64,000 nt of DNA. Origin: Streptomyces sp. Je 1-332. GTDB lineage: Bacteria; Actinomycetota; Actinomycetes; Streptomycetales; Streptomycetaceae. The stretch is taken from contig NZ_CP160402.1 of the NCBI RefSeq assembly GCF_040730185.1, positions 4,650,001 through 4,714,000 of the forward strand, written 5' to 3'. A program made the translations under genes and the position numbers. Positions within the stretch are counted from its first letter, which is position 1. The number at the start of each line of letters is the position of its first letter. Of this stretch, positions 33,513 through 42,119 are shown in pieces. Under the pieces are notes generated by a model. That model saw nothing but the letters and a program-made list of their open reading frames with translations. It was not told the DNA's origin and ran no database searches.

Positions 33513-36185
33513 ATGGCGTCGTACTGCCCTCACTGCGGGGCACCCACCCCTGACGAGGCCCGCTTCTGCATGAGATGCGGGCGAGAGCGTCCGCGTGACA
33601 CGACGGTGGACGCGGGGCCCGCGGAACTGCCTGCGGCAGAACTGGGCGATCCGACTTCCGCTTCCGCTTCCGCTTCCGCCGACGCGGCGTCGGTGGGGCC
33701 CGAGGCTGATGCGCCCGCCGGGGCTGACGCACCCGCCGGGGACGCGCCTGCCGGGGACACGAGTGCCAGTGACGCGCCCGAAAGCACGCCTGCCGGGCCC
33801 GGGTACACCGCAACTTCCCTCCCTGCTCCCGCACTTCCAGCCGCCCCCGCATCCCCACCCCCGCCCCCACACGTCCCCGCGGCGCCCGCAGGGCCCTCCC
33901 CGCTCGGTGCCTTCCTCGGGAGGTCGTTCCGAGGAGACTGGGCGGGAGCCGCCCAAGCCGCCCTGTGGCCCGTGGGACTGGTGCTCGTCGCGGCTGTCGC
34001 GTTCGCCATCCCCTCCTACGGGCAAGGCGACGGCGACGTGGTCGTCGGGTTCGGCGACCGGCTACGGATCGCCCTCGCGCTGCTGCTCCAGGCCGTGGGC
34101 GGCGGCTTCGAGATGTCGGGAAGCGAGCGCCAGCAGTCGTCCCTCTTCGGCGGCGAGAGCTCCAGCGTCGACGTCGCCTTCGACGGCAGCGCCTCGCTCC
34201 ACCTCATCCCGCTCACCGTCACCGCCCTGTGGATCGGGGCCCTCTTCATCGGCGTACGCATCCTGCGCAGCCGCGTACTCCTGCGTACCGGCGGGCAGGG
34301 CGGAGGCACCGCCGGGCTCGAAGCGGCCGTGCGTGTCAGCCTGTTGGTGACCGTGGCCACTCTCGTGCTCAGCCTCTTCGCGCAGCCCGAGATCGAGGGC
34401 GTCGAACTCTCGTCGTCACCTGTGCTCGCCGCGCTCGGCGCGCTCCTCCTCGCGGCCGCTGTCACCTGCGGAGTGCTGCACCGCCACGACCTGGCCCACT
34501 GGCTGGCCGTGCGGCCGGGTTGGCAGGCGGCGTTCCGTGCCACCGGCACCGCACTGCGCGCGCTCGCGGTCGTACTGGCCCTCTGCTCGGTCGTCGCGTT
34601 CATCAGCCTCGCCCAGGTCGACGACCTCGAAGGCGTCGCCGACCTCGAAGATGCCGATGTCTCCCCCCTGCTCATCGCCCTGCTCCTGCTGCCGAACCTC
34701 GGCATCGCGGCCCTCGGGCTCGGGTGGGGAGCACCGCTCAAGGCATCGGTGGAGGGCAGTAGTTCGGCGTTTGGAGGTGGCTACGAGAGCGAGTCCTTCG
34801 GGCTCTCGGAGCTGGGCGACGTCACCAACGCCTGGGCGATCATGGGGGCGTTGACGCTCGGGCTCGTGAGCGCGCTGGTCCTCGGCCTCCTTGCCGCGCG
34901 CCGCTCCGCGCACCGGGGAGAGCAACTGCTCGCCGCCGGTGTCTTCTTCGGGCTCTTCCTGCTCATCGCCGGGGTCGGCGGCTTCAGCATCGACGCGACC
35001 GGAAGCGCGTCCTCGCAGTTCGGTGGCGGCGCAGGCGGCAGCGGCTCGGGCAACGGCAGCTTCGAAACGGGCGTGAGCGTGCCGGACGCGCTCCTGTTCG
35101 GCCTGCTCTGGGCCTTCGGCGCCGCGCTCATCGCGCCGTTCCTGCTGCAGATGACGGGGCAGCGGACGGGGCTCGACGCGACGCCGATGCCACCGGTCCC
35201 GCCGATGCCGTACGGCGGTCCCGCGAGTGCCCTTGGTGCGACCAGCGCTCCCGGCGCTCCCGGCTCTGTGGCCGACGCCCCCACCGAGGGCGCTGTCGGC
35301 TCCGTAGGGCCAGTAGGCCCCGCTTCAACTGGCGTTCCCGCACCCGCGGTTACCCCGGCACCCGCCTACGCCCCCGCCGCCTACGACCCCACCCCCCACG
35401 CCCCCACCCCCTACGACCCCCACACCTTCCAGCTGCGCCAACAGCCGCCCGCCTCGCCCGCGTCCCGCCGCACCGCGGTCTGGGTCGGCACCCTCGCCGC
35501 CGCCTTTCTCATCGGCAGCGGTATCGCGGCCGGGGTCCTGCTCTGGCAGAACGACGACGACGGCTCGGCGGACAAGGCCGGAGGCAAGGACGACAAGCCC
35601 GCCGTCAGCAGGACCGAGGACCCCACGCCGCCGCCCTCGCCATCCCCATCGGCCACCCCTACACAGGACACGGAGAGCCCGGCCGAGCCGAGCGCGAGCC
35701 CGGACGCCCTGGACGACGCACCCGAACTGCCCGCGGACTCCGACCTGGTGTCCGACGTGAGCGGCTTCGAGTTCGCCGTGCCCGAAGGCTGGACCCGGCA
35801 GGGCGAGGAGAGGCCGGGCCAGATCGTGTACGCCGGGTCGACCGGCCCGGAGGGGTTCATCGTCGGCGTGGTCCCCAGCGCCCCGTACACCTCGTACGAG
35901 AACTTCACGACGATCGAGAAGGACGCCAAGAAGGACCCGAAGAAGTCGGACTACCAGCGGATCCGTCTTGAGCCGAACACCTTCCAGGGGCGCCCTGGCG
36001 CGATCTGGGAGTACACCTACACCGACGGGGCGGGCCGCGAGATCCATGCGCTGAACCAGAGTTACGTCGCGGACAACGGCACCGAGTACGCCATCCTGCT
36101 CTCCTGGCGCGCGGACCACTGGCCCGCGGGCGAGGGCGAGAAGATCCACGGGACCGCGCTCGACCACTGGCGGCTCAACGGCTGA
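33513..36185 (+). CDS. zinc-ribbon polytopic membrane protein with PsbP-like C-terminus
   Basis: 890 aa from ATG 33513. An N-terminal zinc ribbon (YCPHCGAPTPDEARFCMRCG) with four cysteines is followed by a long Ala/Pro/Asp-rich linker. Then at least eight hydrophobic segments (~150-540), a second Pro/Ala/Tyr-rich linker, a single membrane helix (VGTLAAAFLIGSGIAAGVLL near 655-675), an acidic Ser/Thr/Pro linker and an extracytoplasmic domain beginning DVSGFEFAVPEGWTRQGEER and ending DHWRLNG that resembles the PsbP/DUF1795-like fold. Function unknown; the combination suggests an envelope sensor or anchor protein. It stands alone between menG and the GNAT gene. Confidence 0.7.
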   Translation: MASYCPHCGAPTPDEARFCMRCGRERPRDTTVDAGPAELPAAELGDPTSASASASADAASVGPEADAPAGADAPAGDAPAGDTSASDAPESTPAGPGYTATSLPAPALPAAPASPPPPPHVPAAPAGPSPLGAFLGRSFRGDWAGAAQAALWPVGLVLVAAVAFAIPSYGQGDGDVVVGFGDRLRIALALLLQAVGGGFEMSGSERQQSSLFGGESSSVDVAFDGSASLHLIPLTVTALWIGALFIGVRILRSRVLLRTGGQGGGTAGLEAAVRVSLLVTVATLVLSLFAQPEIEGVELSSSPVLAALGALLLAAAVTCGVLHRHDLAHWLAVRPGWQAAFRATGTALRALAVVLALCSVVAFISLAQVDDLEGVADLEDADVSPLLIALLLLPNLGIAALGLGWGAPLKASVEGSSSAFGGGYESESFGLSELGDVTNAWAIMGALTLGLVSALVLGLLAARRSAHRGEQLLAAGVFFGLFLLIAGVGGFSIDATGSASSQFGGGAGGSGSGNGSFETGVSVPDALLFGLLWAFGAALIAPFLLQMTGQRTGLDATPMPPVPPMPYGGPASALGATSAPGAPGSVADAPTEGAVGSVGPVGPASTGVPAPAVTPAPAYAPAAYDPTPHAPTPYDPHTFQLRQQPPASPASRRTAVWVGTLAAAFLIGSGIAAGVLLWQNDDDGSADKAGGKDDKPAVSRTEDPTPPPSPSPSATPTQDTESPAEPSASPDALDDAPELPADSDLVSDVSGFEFAVPEGWTRQGEERPGQIVYAGSTGPEGFIVGVVPSAPYTSYENFTTIEKDAKKDPKKSDYQRIRLEPNTFQGRPGAIWEYTYTDGAGREIHALNQSYVADNGTEYAILLSWRADHWPAGEGEKIHGTALDHWRLNG

Positions 36186-36199
36186 GCGGGCCGGTGGCC

Positions 36200-36243
36200 G
36201 AGCGGATCGACGGCTGAGCGGATCGACGGCTGAGCGGGTCAGC
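36200..36243. repeat. short tandem repeat after the zinc-ribbon gene
   Basis: The 16-bp unit GAGCGGATCGACGGCT occurs twice in a row (about 36208-36239), with a degenerate copy before it, echoing the last codons of the gene just upstream. Probably slippage. Confidence 0.6.
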
Positions 36244-36289
36244 GGCCGACGGGTGCGCCTGCGCTGGAGCACCGCGCCGGGCAGACCCG

Positions 36290-36817
36290 CTACAGCGCGA
36301 GCCGGAAGCAGCGTGCCACCCGGTCCGTGCCCGGCGACATGAAGGTCTCGGCCAGCTCCATGCCGAGCCGGCGGGTCACCGCGATGGACCGTTCGTTACG
36401 GGCGTCGACCATCGCCACCACGTCCGGTACGCCCGCCGTGCGCGCCCGCTCCAGGGTGGCCTGCGCGGCGGCGGTCGCGTACCCCTTCCCCCAGGCGGCC
36501 CTGGAGAGCCGCCAGCCGATCTCGATCTCGCCCGTGGGCCCCCAGTCGCGCGGCCACGGCTGTGCTCCGGTGAAGCCGATCGGCTCGCCGTCCGCGTCGA
36601 GCAACGTCCAGAGGCAGATGCCGAGTTCGGCGTCGTGTCTGCGCTGCCGGGCGGTGAGCTCCTCGTACACGGAGAGCTCGGCCGATGCGCCGGTGCCGAA
36701 GAACTCCATGACGTCCGGGTCGTCGAAGAGCCGGTGCCAGACGAAGGCGTCCTCGTGCGTCGGGACGCGCAGGTGTACGACGGGCAGGGTCATGGTCGGC
36801 AGTGCCTGCTTTGTCAC
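36290..36817 (-). CDS. GNAT family N-acetyltransferase
   Basis: 175 aa from GTG 36817, preceded by AAGGG at 6-7 nt; ATG 36793 is eight codons further on and lacks a clear site. Motifs of the RimJ/RimL-like GNAT fold: VHLRVPTHEDAFVWHRLFDD, IGFTGAQPWPRDWG, EIEIGWRLSRAAWGKGYATA (acetyl-CoA pyrophosphate loop, Q/RxxGxG/A variant WGKGYA), and VVAMVDARNERSIAVTRRLG. Substrate unknown; this branch acetylates N-termini or small amines. Divergently transcribed from the flavoprotein gene, with 97 bp between the starts. Confidence 0.85.
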   Translation of the reverse strand: MTKQALPTMTLPVVHLRVPTHEDAFVWHRLFDDPDVMEFFGTGASAELSVYEELTARQRRHDAELGICLWTLLDADGEPIGFTGAQPWPRDWGPTGEIEIGWRLSRAAWGKGYATAAAQATLERARTAGVPDVVAMVDARNERSIAVTRRLGMELAETFMSPGTDRVARCFRLAL

Positions 36818-36914
36818 GGGTGGCCCTTCGGCTGGCGGATCAGTACCGCTGCATAGACTGCCCATAACCCGTGCCCGCCGGCACACAGATTTCGAGCCTT
36901 GGGGAGAACCCGCC

Positions 36915-38204
36915 GTGACCGAGCCCCAGCCCCTCACCGAACACACCGCTGATGTGATCGTCGTCGGGGCCGGGCCAGCCGGTTCCACGACCGCCTACTA
37001 CCTGGCCAAGGCCGGACTCGACGTACTCCTCCTGGAGAAGACCGCGTTCCCCAGGGAGAAGGTCTGCGGCGACGGCCTCACGCCCCGCGCCACCAAACAG
37101 CTCGTGTCGATGGGCATCGACATCTCCGAGGAGGCGGGCTGGCTGCGGAACAAGGGTCTGCGCATCATCGGGGGCGGTGTCCGGCTCCAGCTCGACTGGC
37201 CCGATCTCGCCGCCTACCCGAACTACGGCCTGGTCCGTAAGCGCGACGACTTCGACGAGCAGCTCGCCAACCAGGCACAGAAGGCGGGCGCCCGCCTGTA
37301 CGAGCGCTGCAACGTCGGCGCCCCGATCATCGACGACCGCACGGGCCGCATCACCGGCGTGCACGCCAAGCTCGGTGAGGAGAAGACCCCGGTCACCTTC
37401 CACGCTCCGCTGGTGGTCGCCGCCGACGGCAACTCGACGCGGCTGTCCCTCGCGATGGGCCTGCACCGCCGCGAGGACCGTCCGATGGGCGTCGCGGTCC
37501 GTACGTACTTCACCTCGCCCCGCCACGACGACGACTACCTGGAGTCCTGGCTGGAGCTGTGGGACCGGCGTGGCGCCGAGGACCGGCTCCTTCCCGGCTA
37601 CGGCTGGGTCTTCGGCATGGGCGACGGCACGTCGAACGTCGGCCTCGGCATCCTCGACTCGTCGTCCGCCTACAAGGAGCTGGACTGGCGCGAGGTGTTG
37701 AAGGCCTGGTGCGCCTCGATGCCCGAGGAGTGGGGCTACACCCCGGACAACATGACGATGCCGATCCGCGGCGCCGCCCTGCCGATGGCCTTCAACCGCC
37801 AGCCGCACTACACCAAGGGCCTGCTCCTGGTGGGCGACGCGGGCGGCATGGTGAACCCCTTCAACGGCGAGGGCATCGCGTACGCCATGGAGTCCGGGCA
37901 GATCGCGGCGGACGTCATCGTCCAGGCGCACGCCCGCCAGACCCCCGGCCAGCGCGAACTCGCCCTCCAGCGCTACCCGAAGGTCCTCAAGGACACCTAC
38001 GGCGGCTACTACACGCTGGGCCGCGCCTTCGTGAAGCTCATCGGCAACCCGAAGGTCATGAAGATCGCCACGCAGCGCGGCCTGACGCACCCGATGCTGA
38101 TGCGCTTCACGCTGAAGATGCTCGCCAACCTCACCGATCCGACGGGCGGCGACGCGATGGACCGCATCATCAACGGCCTGAGCAAGGTGGCGCCGAAGGC
38201 GTGA
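36915..38204 (+). CDS. geranylgeranyl reductase-family flavoprotein
   Basis: 429 aa from GTG 36915, GGGGAG 8 nt upstream. FAD-binding GAGPAG at 18-23 in VIVVGAGPAGSTTAYYLAKA, then EKVCGDGLTPRA, a conserved family motif, and the second FAD motif LLVGDAGGMVNPFNGEGIAY. Members reduce isoprenoid double bonds in chlorophyll, archaeal lipids and menaquinone (MenJ in mycobacteria). Location beside menG and directly before the nuo operon argues for saturation of the menaquinone side chain (inference). Confidence 0.85.
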   Translation: MTEPQPLTEHTADVIVVGAGPAGSTTAYYLAKAGLDVLLLEKTAFPREKVCGDGLTPRATKQLVSMGIDISEEAGWLRNKGLRIIGGGVRLQLDWPDLAAYPNYGLVRKRDDFDEQLANQAQKAGARLYERCNVGAPIIDDRTGRITGVHAKLGEEKTPVTFHAPLVVAADGNSTRLSLAMGLHRREDRPMGVAVRTYFTSPRHDDDYLESWLELWDRRGAEDRLLPGYGWVFGMGDGTSNVGLGILDSSSAYKELDWREVLKAWCASMPEEWGYTPDNMTMPIRGAALPMAFNRQPHYTKGLLLVGDAGGMVNPFNGEGIAYAMESGQIAADVIVQAHARQTPGQRELALQRYPKVLKDTYGGYYTLGRAFVKLIGNPKVMKIATQRGLTHPMLMRFTLKMLANLTDPTGGDAMDRIINGLSKVAPKA

Positions 38205-38254
38205 GGCTCTGTCCCGATTTGCCCTGACCGCGTGGGTGGTACGAGGCTGGCGGC

Positions 38255-38581
38255 ATGATTTTCATCGCCGTCAAGTTCACGATCCGCCCCGAGCACGCCG
38301 ACACCTGGCTGGAGCGGACCGCCGAGTTCACCCGGGCCACCCGCGCGGAGGAGGGCAACCTCTTCTACGAGTGGTCCCGCAGCGTCGACGACCCCCACCA
38401 GTTCGTACTCCTGGAGGGCTTCGCCTCCCAGGAGGCAGGCGCCGCGCACGTCGGCTCCGACCACTTCAAGGCGGCCATGGAGACGATGTCCGAGGCGATC
38501 GCCTCGAAGCCCGAGATCATCCACACCGAGATCCCGGGCAACAGCTGGTCCGAGATGGGCGAGTTGTCGCCGAAGGGCTGA
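38255..38581 (+). CDS. putative quinol monooxygenase (ABM domain)
   Basis: 108 aa from ATG 38255. The single antibiotic biosynthesis monooxygenase fold of the YgiN type: MIFIAVKFTIRPEHADTWLE, then EEGNLFYEWSRSVDDPHQFV and EGFASQEAGAAHVGSDHFKA. Such dimers oxidise quinols or polyketides without metal or flavin. It follows the flavoprotein by 50 nt and ends before a terminator, so it may be the last gene of that unit. Confidence 0.85.
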   Translation: MIFIAVKFTIRPEHADTWLERTAEFTRATRAEEGNLFYEWSRSVDDPHQFVLLEGFASQEAGAAHVGSDHFKAAMETMSEAIASKPEIIHTEIPGNSWSEMGELSPKG

Positions 38582-38632
38582 GGCGCACGGCTTTGCGGGG
38601 CTCACTGAGGCACGCGGCTCGCTGAGCGCACA

Positions 38633-38672
38633 GAAGGGCCGGGAACCCCCCCAGCGGGGTTCCCGGCCCTTC
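38633..38672. terminator. bidirectional intrinsic terminator
   Basis: Perfect 17-bp inverted repeat, GAAGGGCCGGGAACCCC (38633-38649) and its complement (38656-38672), loop of 6 nt. It lies between the convergent monooxygenase gene and the NlpC/P60 gene and can serve both. No U-tract, as usual in Streptomyces. Confidence 0.9.
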
Positions 38673-38691
38673 CACGTAGCTGTGAGGGCCC

Positions 38692-39501
38692 TCAGAGGAC
38701 GCGCACGGCGCCGTCGGCGGGGTAGCCCGACAGGTCCTGGATGACAACGCCCTTGCCGGGGTTGGCCGCGTCGAGGTACTGGCCGTTACCGATGTACACA
38801 CCCACGTGGTACGCGGAACCCGCGCCACCCCAGTAAAGGATGTCGCCCACCTGGACGCTGTCGAGCGAGACCGGCGTACCGGAGACCGACTGGTCCTGCG
38901 AGACGCGCGGAAGGTCCACGCCCGCCTGCTTGAACGCGGCCTGGACGAGGCTGGAGCAGTCCCAGGCGTTGGGTCCGGAGGCACCCATGACGTACGCGTC
39001 ACCGAGCTGGGCCTTGAGGAAGCTGACGACCGAGCCGACGCTGCCGCTGGCCGGGGCGGCCACATCGGCGGACGAGGCGCTGGAGCCGCCGGCGGCGCTG
39101 AGCGTCGTGCGCTCGGCGGAACGCGAGGCGCGCTCCTCCTCCGCCTTCTTCTTGGCGGCGGCCTCCGCCTTGGCCTTCGCCTTGGCCTCGGCCTTCGCCT
39201 GGTCTTCCTTGGCCTGCTTGGCGGCCTTCACGGCGGCCGCGTCCTGCTCGGCGCGGAGCTCGTAGCTGTCGGCGGTCTGCTGCGTGACCTCAGCGGACTG
39301 CGCGATCTGCGTGGAGAGGTCCGCGGTGAGCGTGGGCATTTCGATGGTCTCGGTCACCGGCTCGGCGGCGTTCGCCGTACCGGCGGCCGCGGCCACTGCC
39401 AGGGTGCTGAGGACGCCACCGGCAACTCCGGCGCGCAGGGCCATCTTCGAGGCGCTGCGACGGGGCTTCCGGTGGCTGGGTATGTGAGCGGTGTGGGACA
39501 T
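38692..39501 (-). CDS. secreted NlpC/P60 peptidoglycan endopeptidase
   Basis: 269 aa from ATG 39501. Signal peptide with ALRAGVAGGVLSTLAVAAAA ending TANA. A coiled-coil stretch rich in Ala, Lys and Glu (VKAAKQAKEDQAKAEAKAKA) follows, as in Streptomyces Rpf/NlpC wall hydrolases. The C-terminal ~120 residues are the NlpC/P60 domain: catalytic Cys in NAWDCSSLVQAAFKQAG, His in SAYHVGVYIGNGQYLDA, and a following polar residue. It should cleave D-Glu-diaminopimelate bonds in wall peptides during growth. It has no strong Shine-Dalgarno sequence; I saw no c-di-AMP riboswitch upstream. Confidence 0.9.
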   Translation of the reverse strand: MSHTAHIPSHRKPRRSASKMALRAGVAGGVLSTLAVAAAAGTANAAEPVTETIEMPTLTADLSTQIAQSAEVTQQTADSYELRAEQDAAAVKAAKQAKEDQAKAEAKAKAKAEAAAKKKAEEERASRSAERTTLSAAGGSSASSADVAAPASGSVGSVVSFLKAQLGDAYVMGASGPNAWDCSSLVQAAFKQAGVDLPRVSQDQSVSGTPVSLDSVQVGDILYWGGAGSAYHVGVYIGNGQYLDAANPGKGVVIQDLSGYPADGAVRVL

Positions 39502-39633
39502 GAGAACAACCGCTATCAGGGAGTCAGGGTTCCCATCAAGAAACGTGGGCTGCGCCACAGTTGCTCGTGAGGGCCCCGAATCCCGGGCGTGTCACTTCTT
39601 ATTGACGCCGTAACGGGCAATGCGGACAACGGC

Positions 39634-39649
39634 GATCACGCCTGTGATC
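39634..39649. promoter_or_regulatory. 16-bp palindrome upstream of NlpC/P60 gene
   Basis: GATCACGCCTGTGATC, with perfect 6-bp arms and a 4-nt centre, about 135 nt upstream of the endopeptidase start. Could be an operator; the regulator is unknown. Confidence 0.35.
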
Positions 39650-39873
39650 ATGGGTTTTCTGCGATACGCCCGAATTGCCCCCGGTCTACCACCGGTTGAG
39701 CCGGTTGGCCAAGCCCGGTTTCTCGCCCGCGCGGGGTCGTGTGGCGCAGGTCACAGGGGAAACCCCTGGGGATCTCTCTGAGATCCAGCCGAGACCTTCC
39801 TGAGATCTTCCGAAGAATTCAGGGGTGTTGCCCGTATGGGGGAACGGTGACGGGTCGGTGCCGACGGGGTGCC

Positions 39874-39988
39874 GATCCGCCCGCATGCGGGAAGTCGACC
39901 CGCCCGCCTACGGGAAGTCGACCCGCCCGTCTACGGGAAGTCGATCTGCCCGTCTACGGGAAGTCGATCCGCCCGTCTACGGGAAGTG
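39874..39988. repeat. 23-bp tandem repeat, five units
   Basis: Units start at 39874, 39897, 39920, 39943 and 39966, with a decaying sixth. Each has the core CCCGTCTACGGGAAGTCGA or a variant; the CCCGT/ACGGG arms are a short dyad, so every unit carries its own small palindrome. There are no spacers. Confidence 0.88.
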
Positions 39989-40333
39989 GATCCGCCCTCA
40001 TGTCGTCTTCGTGTGGCTGCGGCTCCGGCCGCTAGTGAATCGGCGCACGCGTCCGCGGTTGTCCACTCCCGTCCACACCTCTCCCGCCAAAGTGTGAATG
40101 AGCCGCCACTATCAAGCCAGCGCGTCCAGCGCCAATTTGCTTGCGGCGGCTATCGCTTGATAGGGCGACCCCCTCCCGACCAGCGGTAACTCGCTGAGAT
40201 GTCACCTCTGGTGATCACTCAGGCGCTTCGCGTATGAAGATCACCGCTCATCCGACTTCATGATCCTTCGTCAGGTGGTGGAGATCACAAAGCCGTTGTC
40301 GCACCCCGTGTCGCAGATCACAGACCGGCGGGC

Positions 40334-40372
40334 ATAAGATGCACGGCAGTTGGGCTTGTGACCTGCTTCACA
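40334..40372 (+). promoter_or_regulatory. nuo promoter -10 and Rex-type operator
   Basis: TAAGAT at 40334-40339 is a plausible -10 box. 17 nt further, TGTGACCTGCTTCACA (40357-40372) is a TGTGA-N6-TCACA palindrome, the pattern of the Streptomyces Rex operator, which senses the NADH/NAD+ ratio. It covers the expected early transcribed region, fitting repression. nuoA starts 85 nt downstream. No good -35 box is seen. Confidence 0.7.
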
Positions 40373-40456
40373 TGTAAGCGATCTTCGGGTCGTGGTGGGT
40401 GGTCGCGGTCCGATGCAACCGCCAACAGTCAGTGCCGACTGAGAGGAGCGAGGAGC

Positions 40457-40816
40457 GTGAACGCCTATGCGCCCATCCTCGTGCTGGGAGCCCTCGGGGC
40501 AGGCTTTGCGATCTTCTCCGTGGTCATGGCCACGCTTATCGGTCCAAAGCGGTACAACCGCGCCAAGCTCGAGGCGTATGAGTGCGGTATCGAGCCGACG
40601 CCGACTCCGGCCGGCGGCGGGCGATTCCCGATCAAGTACTACCTGACGGCGATGCTCTTCATCGTCTTCGACATCGAGATCGTCTTCCTTTACCCCTGGG
40701 CCGTCACCTTCGACGCGCTGGGGATTTTCGGGCTCGTGGAGATGCTGCTCTTCGTGCTCACCGTCTTCGTCGCGTACGCGTACGTATGGCGGCGTGGCGG
40801 CCTGGAATGGGACTAA
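40457..40816 (+). CDS. nuoA: NADH-quinone oxidoreductase subunit A
   Basis: 119 aa from GTG 40457, behind GAGAGGAGCGAGGAGC. Three membrane helices (~5-27, ~62-82, ~88-110), with the conserved loop AYECGIEPTPTPAGGGRFPI between the first two and KYYLTAMLFIVFDIEIVFLY in the second, including the DxE motif. Membrane-arm subunit at the junction with the quinone site. First gene of a 14-gene operon in the standard order. Confidence 0.97.
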   Translation: MNAYAPILVLGALGAGFAIFSVVMATLIGPKRYNRAKLEAYECGIEPTPTPAGGGRFPIKYYLTAMLFIVFDIEIVFLYPWAVTFDALGIFGLVEMLLFVLTVFVAYAYVWRRGGLEWD

Positions 40817-40836
40817 AGGTCTGAGGGGCCAAGAGC

Positions 40837-41391
40837 ATGGGACTCGAAGAGAAACTGCCGAGCGGTTTTCTGCTGACCACCGTCGAACAAGCCGCGGGCT
40901 GGGTGCGCAAGTCATCCGTCTTCCCCGCGACCTTCGGCCTCGCGTGCTGCGCCATCGAGATGATGACGACGGGAGCCGGGCGCTATGACCTGGCTCGCTT
41001 CGGCATGGAGGTCTTCCGCGGTTCACCGCGCCAGGCCGATCTGATGATCGTGGCCGGGCGGGTGAGCCAGAAGATGGCGCCGGTCCTGCGGCAGGTCTAT
41101 GACCAGATGCCCAACCCCAAGTGGGTCATTTCCATGGGGGTTTGCGCTTCATCGGGCGGGATGTTCAACAATTACGCGATTGTGCAGGGCGTGGATCACA
41201 TTGTCCCTGTTGACATCTATTTGCCCGGCTGTCCGCCGCGGCCCGAGATGCTGATGGACGCGATCCTCAAGCTGCACCAGAAGATCCAGGGCGGAAAGCT
41301 CGGGGTCAACGCGGAGGAAGCGGCCCGCGAGGCGGAGGAGGCGGCCCTCAAGGCCCTCCCCACCATCGAGATGAAGGGGCTGCTGCGGTGA
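40837..41391 (+). CDS. nuoB: NADH-quinone oxidoreductase subunit B
   Basis: 184 aa. Carries cluster N2, the last iron-sulfur centre before quinone: ligands in [14 protein letters not shown] (adjacent cysteines), [13 protein letters not shown] and [15 protein letters not shown]. The N-terminal segment [16 protein letters not shown] is family-typical. The C-terminus has an extra Ala/Glu-rich helix. Starts 20 nt after nuoA and overlaps nuoC by 4 nt. Confidence 0.97.
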   Translation: MGLEEKLPSGFLLTTVEQAAGWVRKSSVFPATFGLACCAIEMMTTGAGRYDLARFGMEVFRGSPRQADLMIVAGRVSQKMAPVLRQVYDQMPNPKWVISMGVCASSGGMFNNYAIVQGVDHIVPVDIYLPGCPPRPEMLMDAILKLHQKIQGGKLGVNAEEAAREAEEAALKALPTIEMKGLLR

Positions 41392-42119
41392 GCGACGCGC
41401 ACGACGAACACGACGAGCACCTGAACGGGAACGGCGTTCCCGCACCCCGCGACGAGGCCGGCAAGGTCATCCGCGTCCGCAAGGGCATGTTCGGCGCCAA
41501 CAACGGCGGCGACACGTCCGGTTACGGCGGGCTCGTGCGGACCATCACCCTGCCGGGCGCCACCGCGCGCCCGTACGGCGGCTGGTTCGACGAAGTCGCG
41601 GACGAGCTGGAGGGCGCCCTGGAAGAGCAGGGGCTCCTGCCGGAGAACGCGATCGAGAAGACGGTCGTCGACCGCGACGAGCTCACCTTCCACATCGCGC
41701 GCGAGCACCTCGTCCGGGTGGCCCAGACCCTGCGCGACGACCCGGCCCTGCGCTTCGAGCTCTGCACGGGCGTCTGCGGCGTGCACTTCCTCGAGGACAA
41801 GGGCCGCGAGCTGCACGCCGTCTACCACCTGCGCTCGATCACCCACAACCGCCTGATCCGGCTCGAAGTCAGCGCCCCTGACGCCGACCCGCACGTCCCC
41901 TCGCTGGTCTCCGTCTATCCGACGAACGACTGGCACGAGCGCGAGGCGTACGACTTCTTCGGCCTGATCTTCGACGGCCACCCAGCCCTTACGCGGATCA
42001 TGATGCCGGACGACTGGCAGGGCTTCCCGCAGCGCAAGGACTACCCCCTCGGCGGCATCCCCGTCGAGTACAAGGGCGCCCAGATCCCGGCTCCGGACCA
42101 GCGGAGGTCGTACAGCTGA
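41388..42119 (+). CDS. nuoC: NADH-quinone oxidoreductase subunit C
   Basis: 243 aa from GTG overlapping the nuoB stop. The 30-kDa subunit of the peripheral arm, here separate from NuoD. A polar N-terminal extension of ~50 residues precedes the core, with the signature [20 protein letters not shown] and [19 protein letters not shown]. The protein helps form the quinone-binding region with NuoB and NuoD. It ends 1 nt into nuoD. Confidence 0.96.
   Translation: MSDAHDEHDEHLNGNGVPAPRDEAGKVIRVRKGMFGANNGGDTSGYGGLVRTITLPGATARPYGGWFDEVADELEGALEEQGLLPENAIEKTVVDRDELTFHIAREHLVRVAQTLRDDPALRFELCTGVCGVHFLEDKGRELHAVYHLRSITHNRLIRLEVSAPDADPHVPSLVSVYPTNDWHEREAYDFFGLIFDGHPALTRIMMPDDWQGFPQRKDYPLGGIPVEYKGAQIPAPDQRRSYS

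Larger units (their letters stand above)
39502..40456. other. 955-bp intergenic region between NlpC/P60 gene and nuoA
   Basis: Contains the 16-bp palindrome at 39634-39649, the 23-bp repeat array at 39874-39988, a 9-bp inverted repeat (40109-40117 with 40155-40163, CTATCAAGC/GCTTGATAG), the probable nuo -10 box and the Rex-type operator. No gene is supported on either strand. Confidence 0.6.

Noticed and set aside
39502..39870. c-di-AMP (ydaO-type) riboswitch before the NlpC/P60 gene
   Set aside because: Such switches precede many Streptomyces wall hydrolase genes, but I could not find the conserved core in this leader.
39874..39988. CRISPR array
   Set aside because: Units are directly adjacent with no spacers and no cas genes are present; same for 16401-16484 and 32479-32554.
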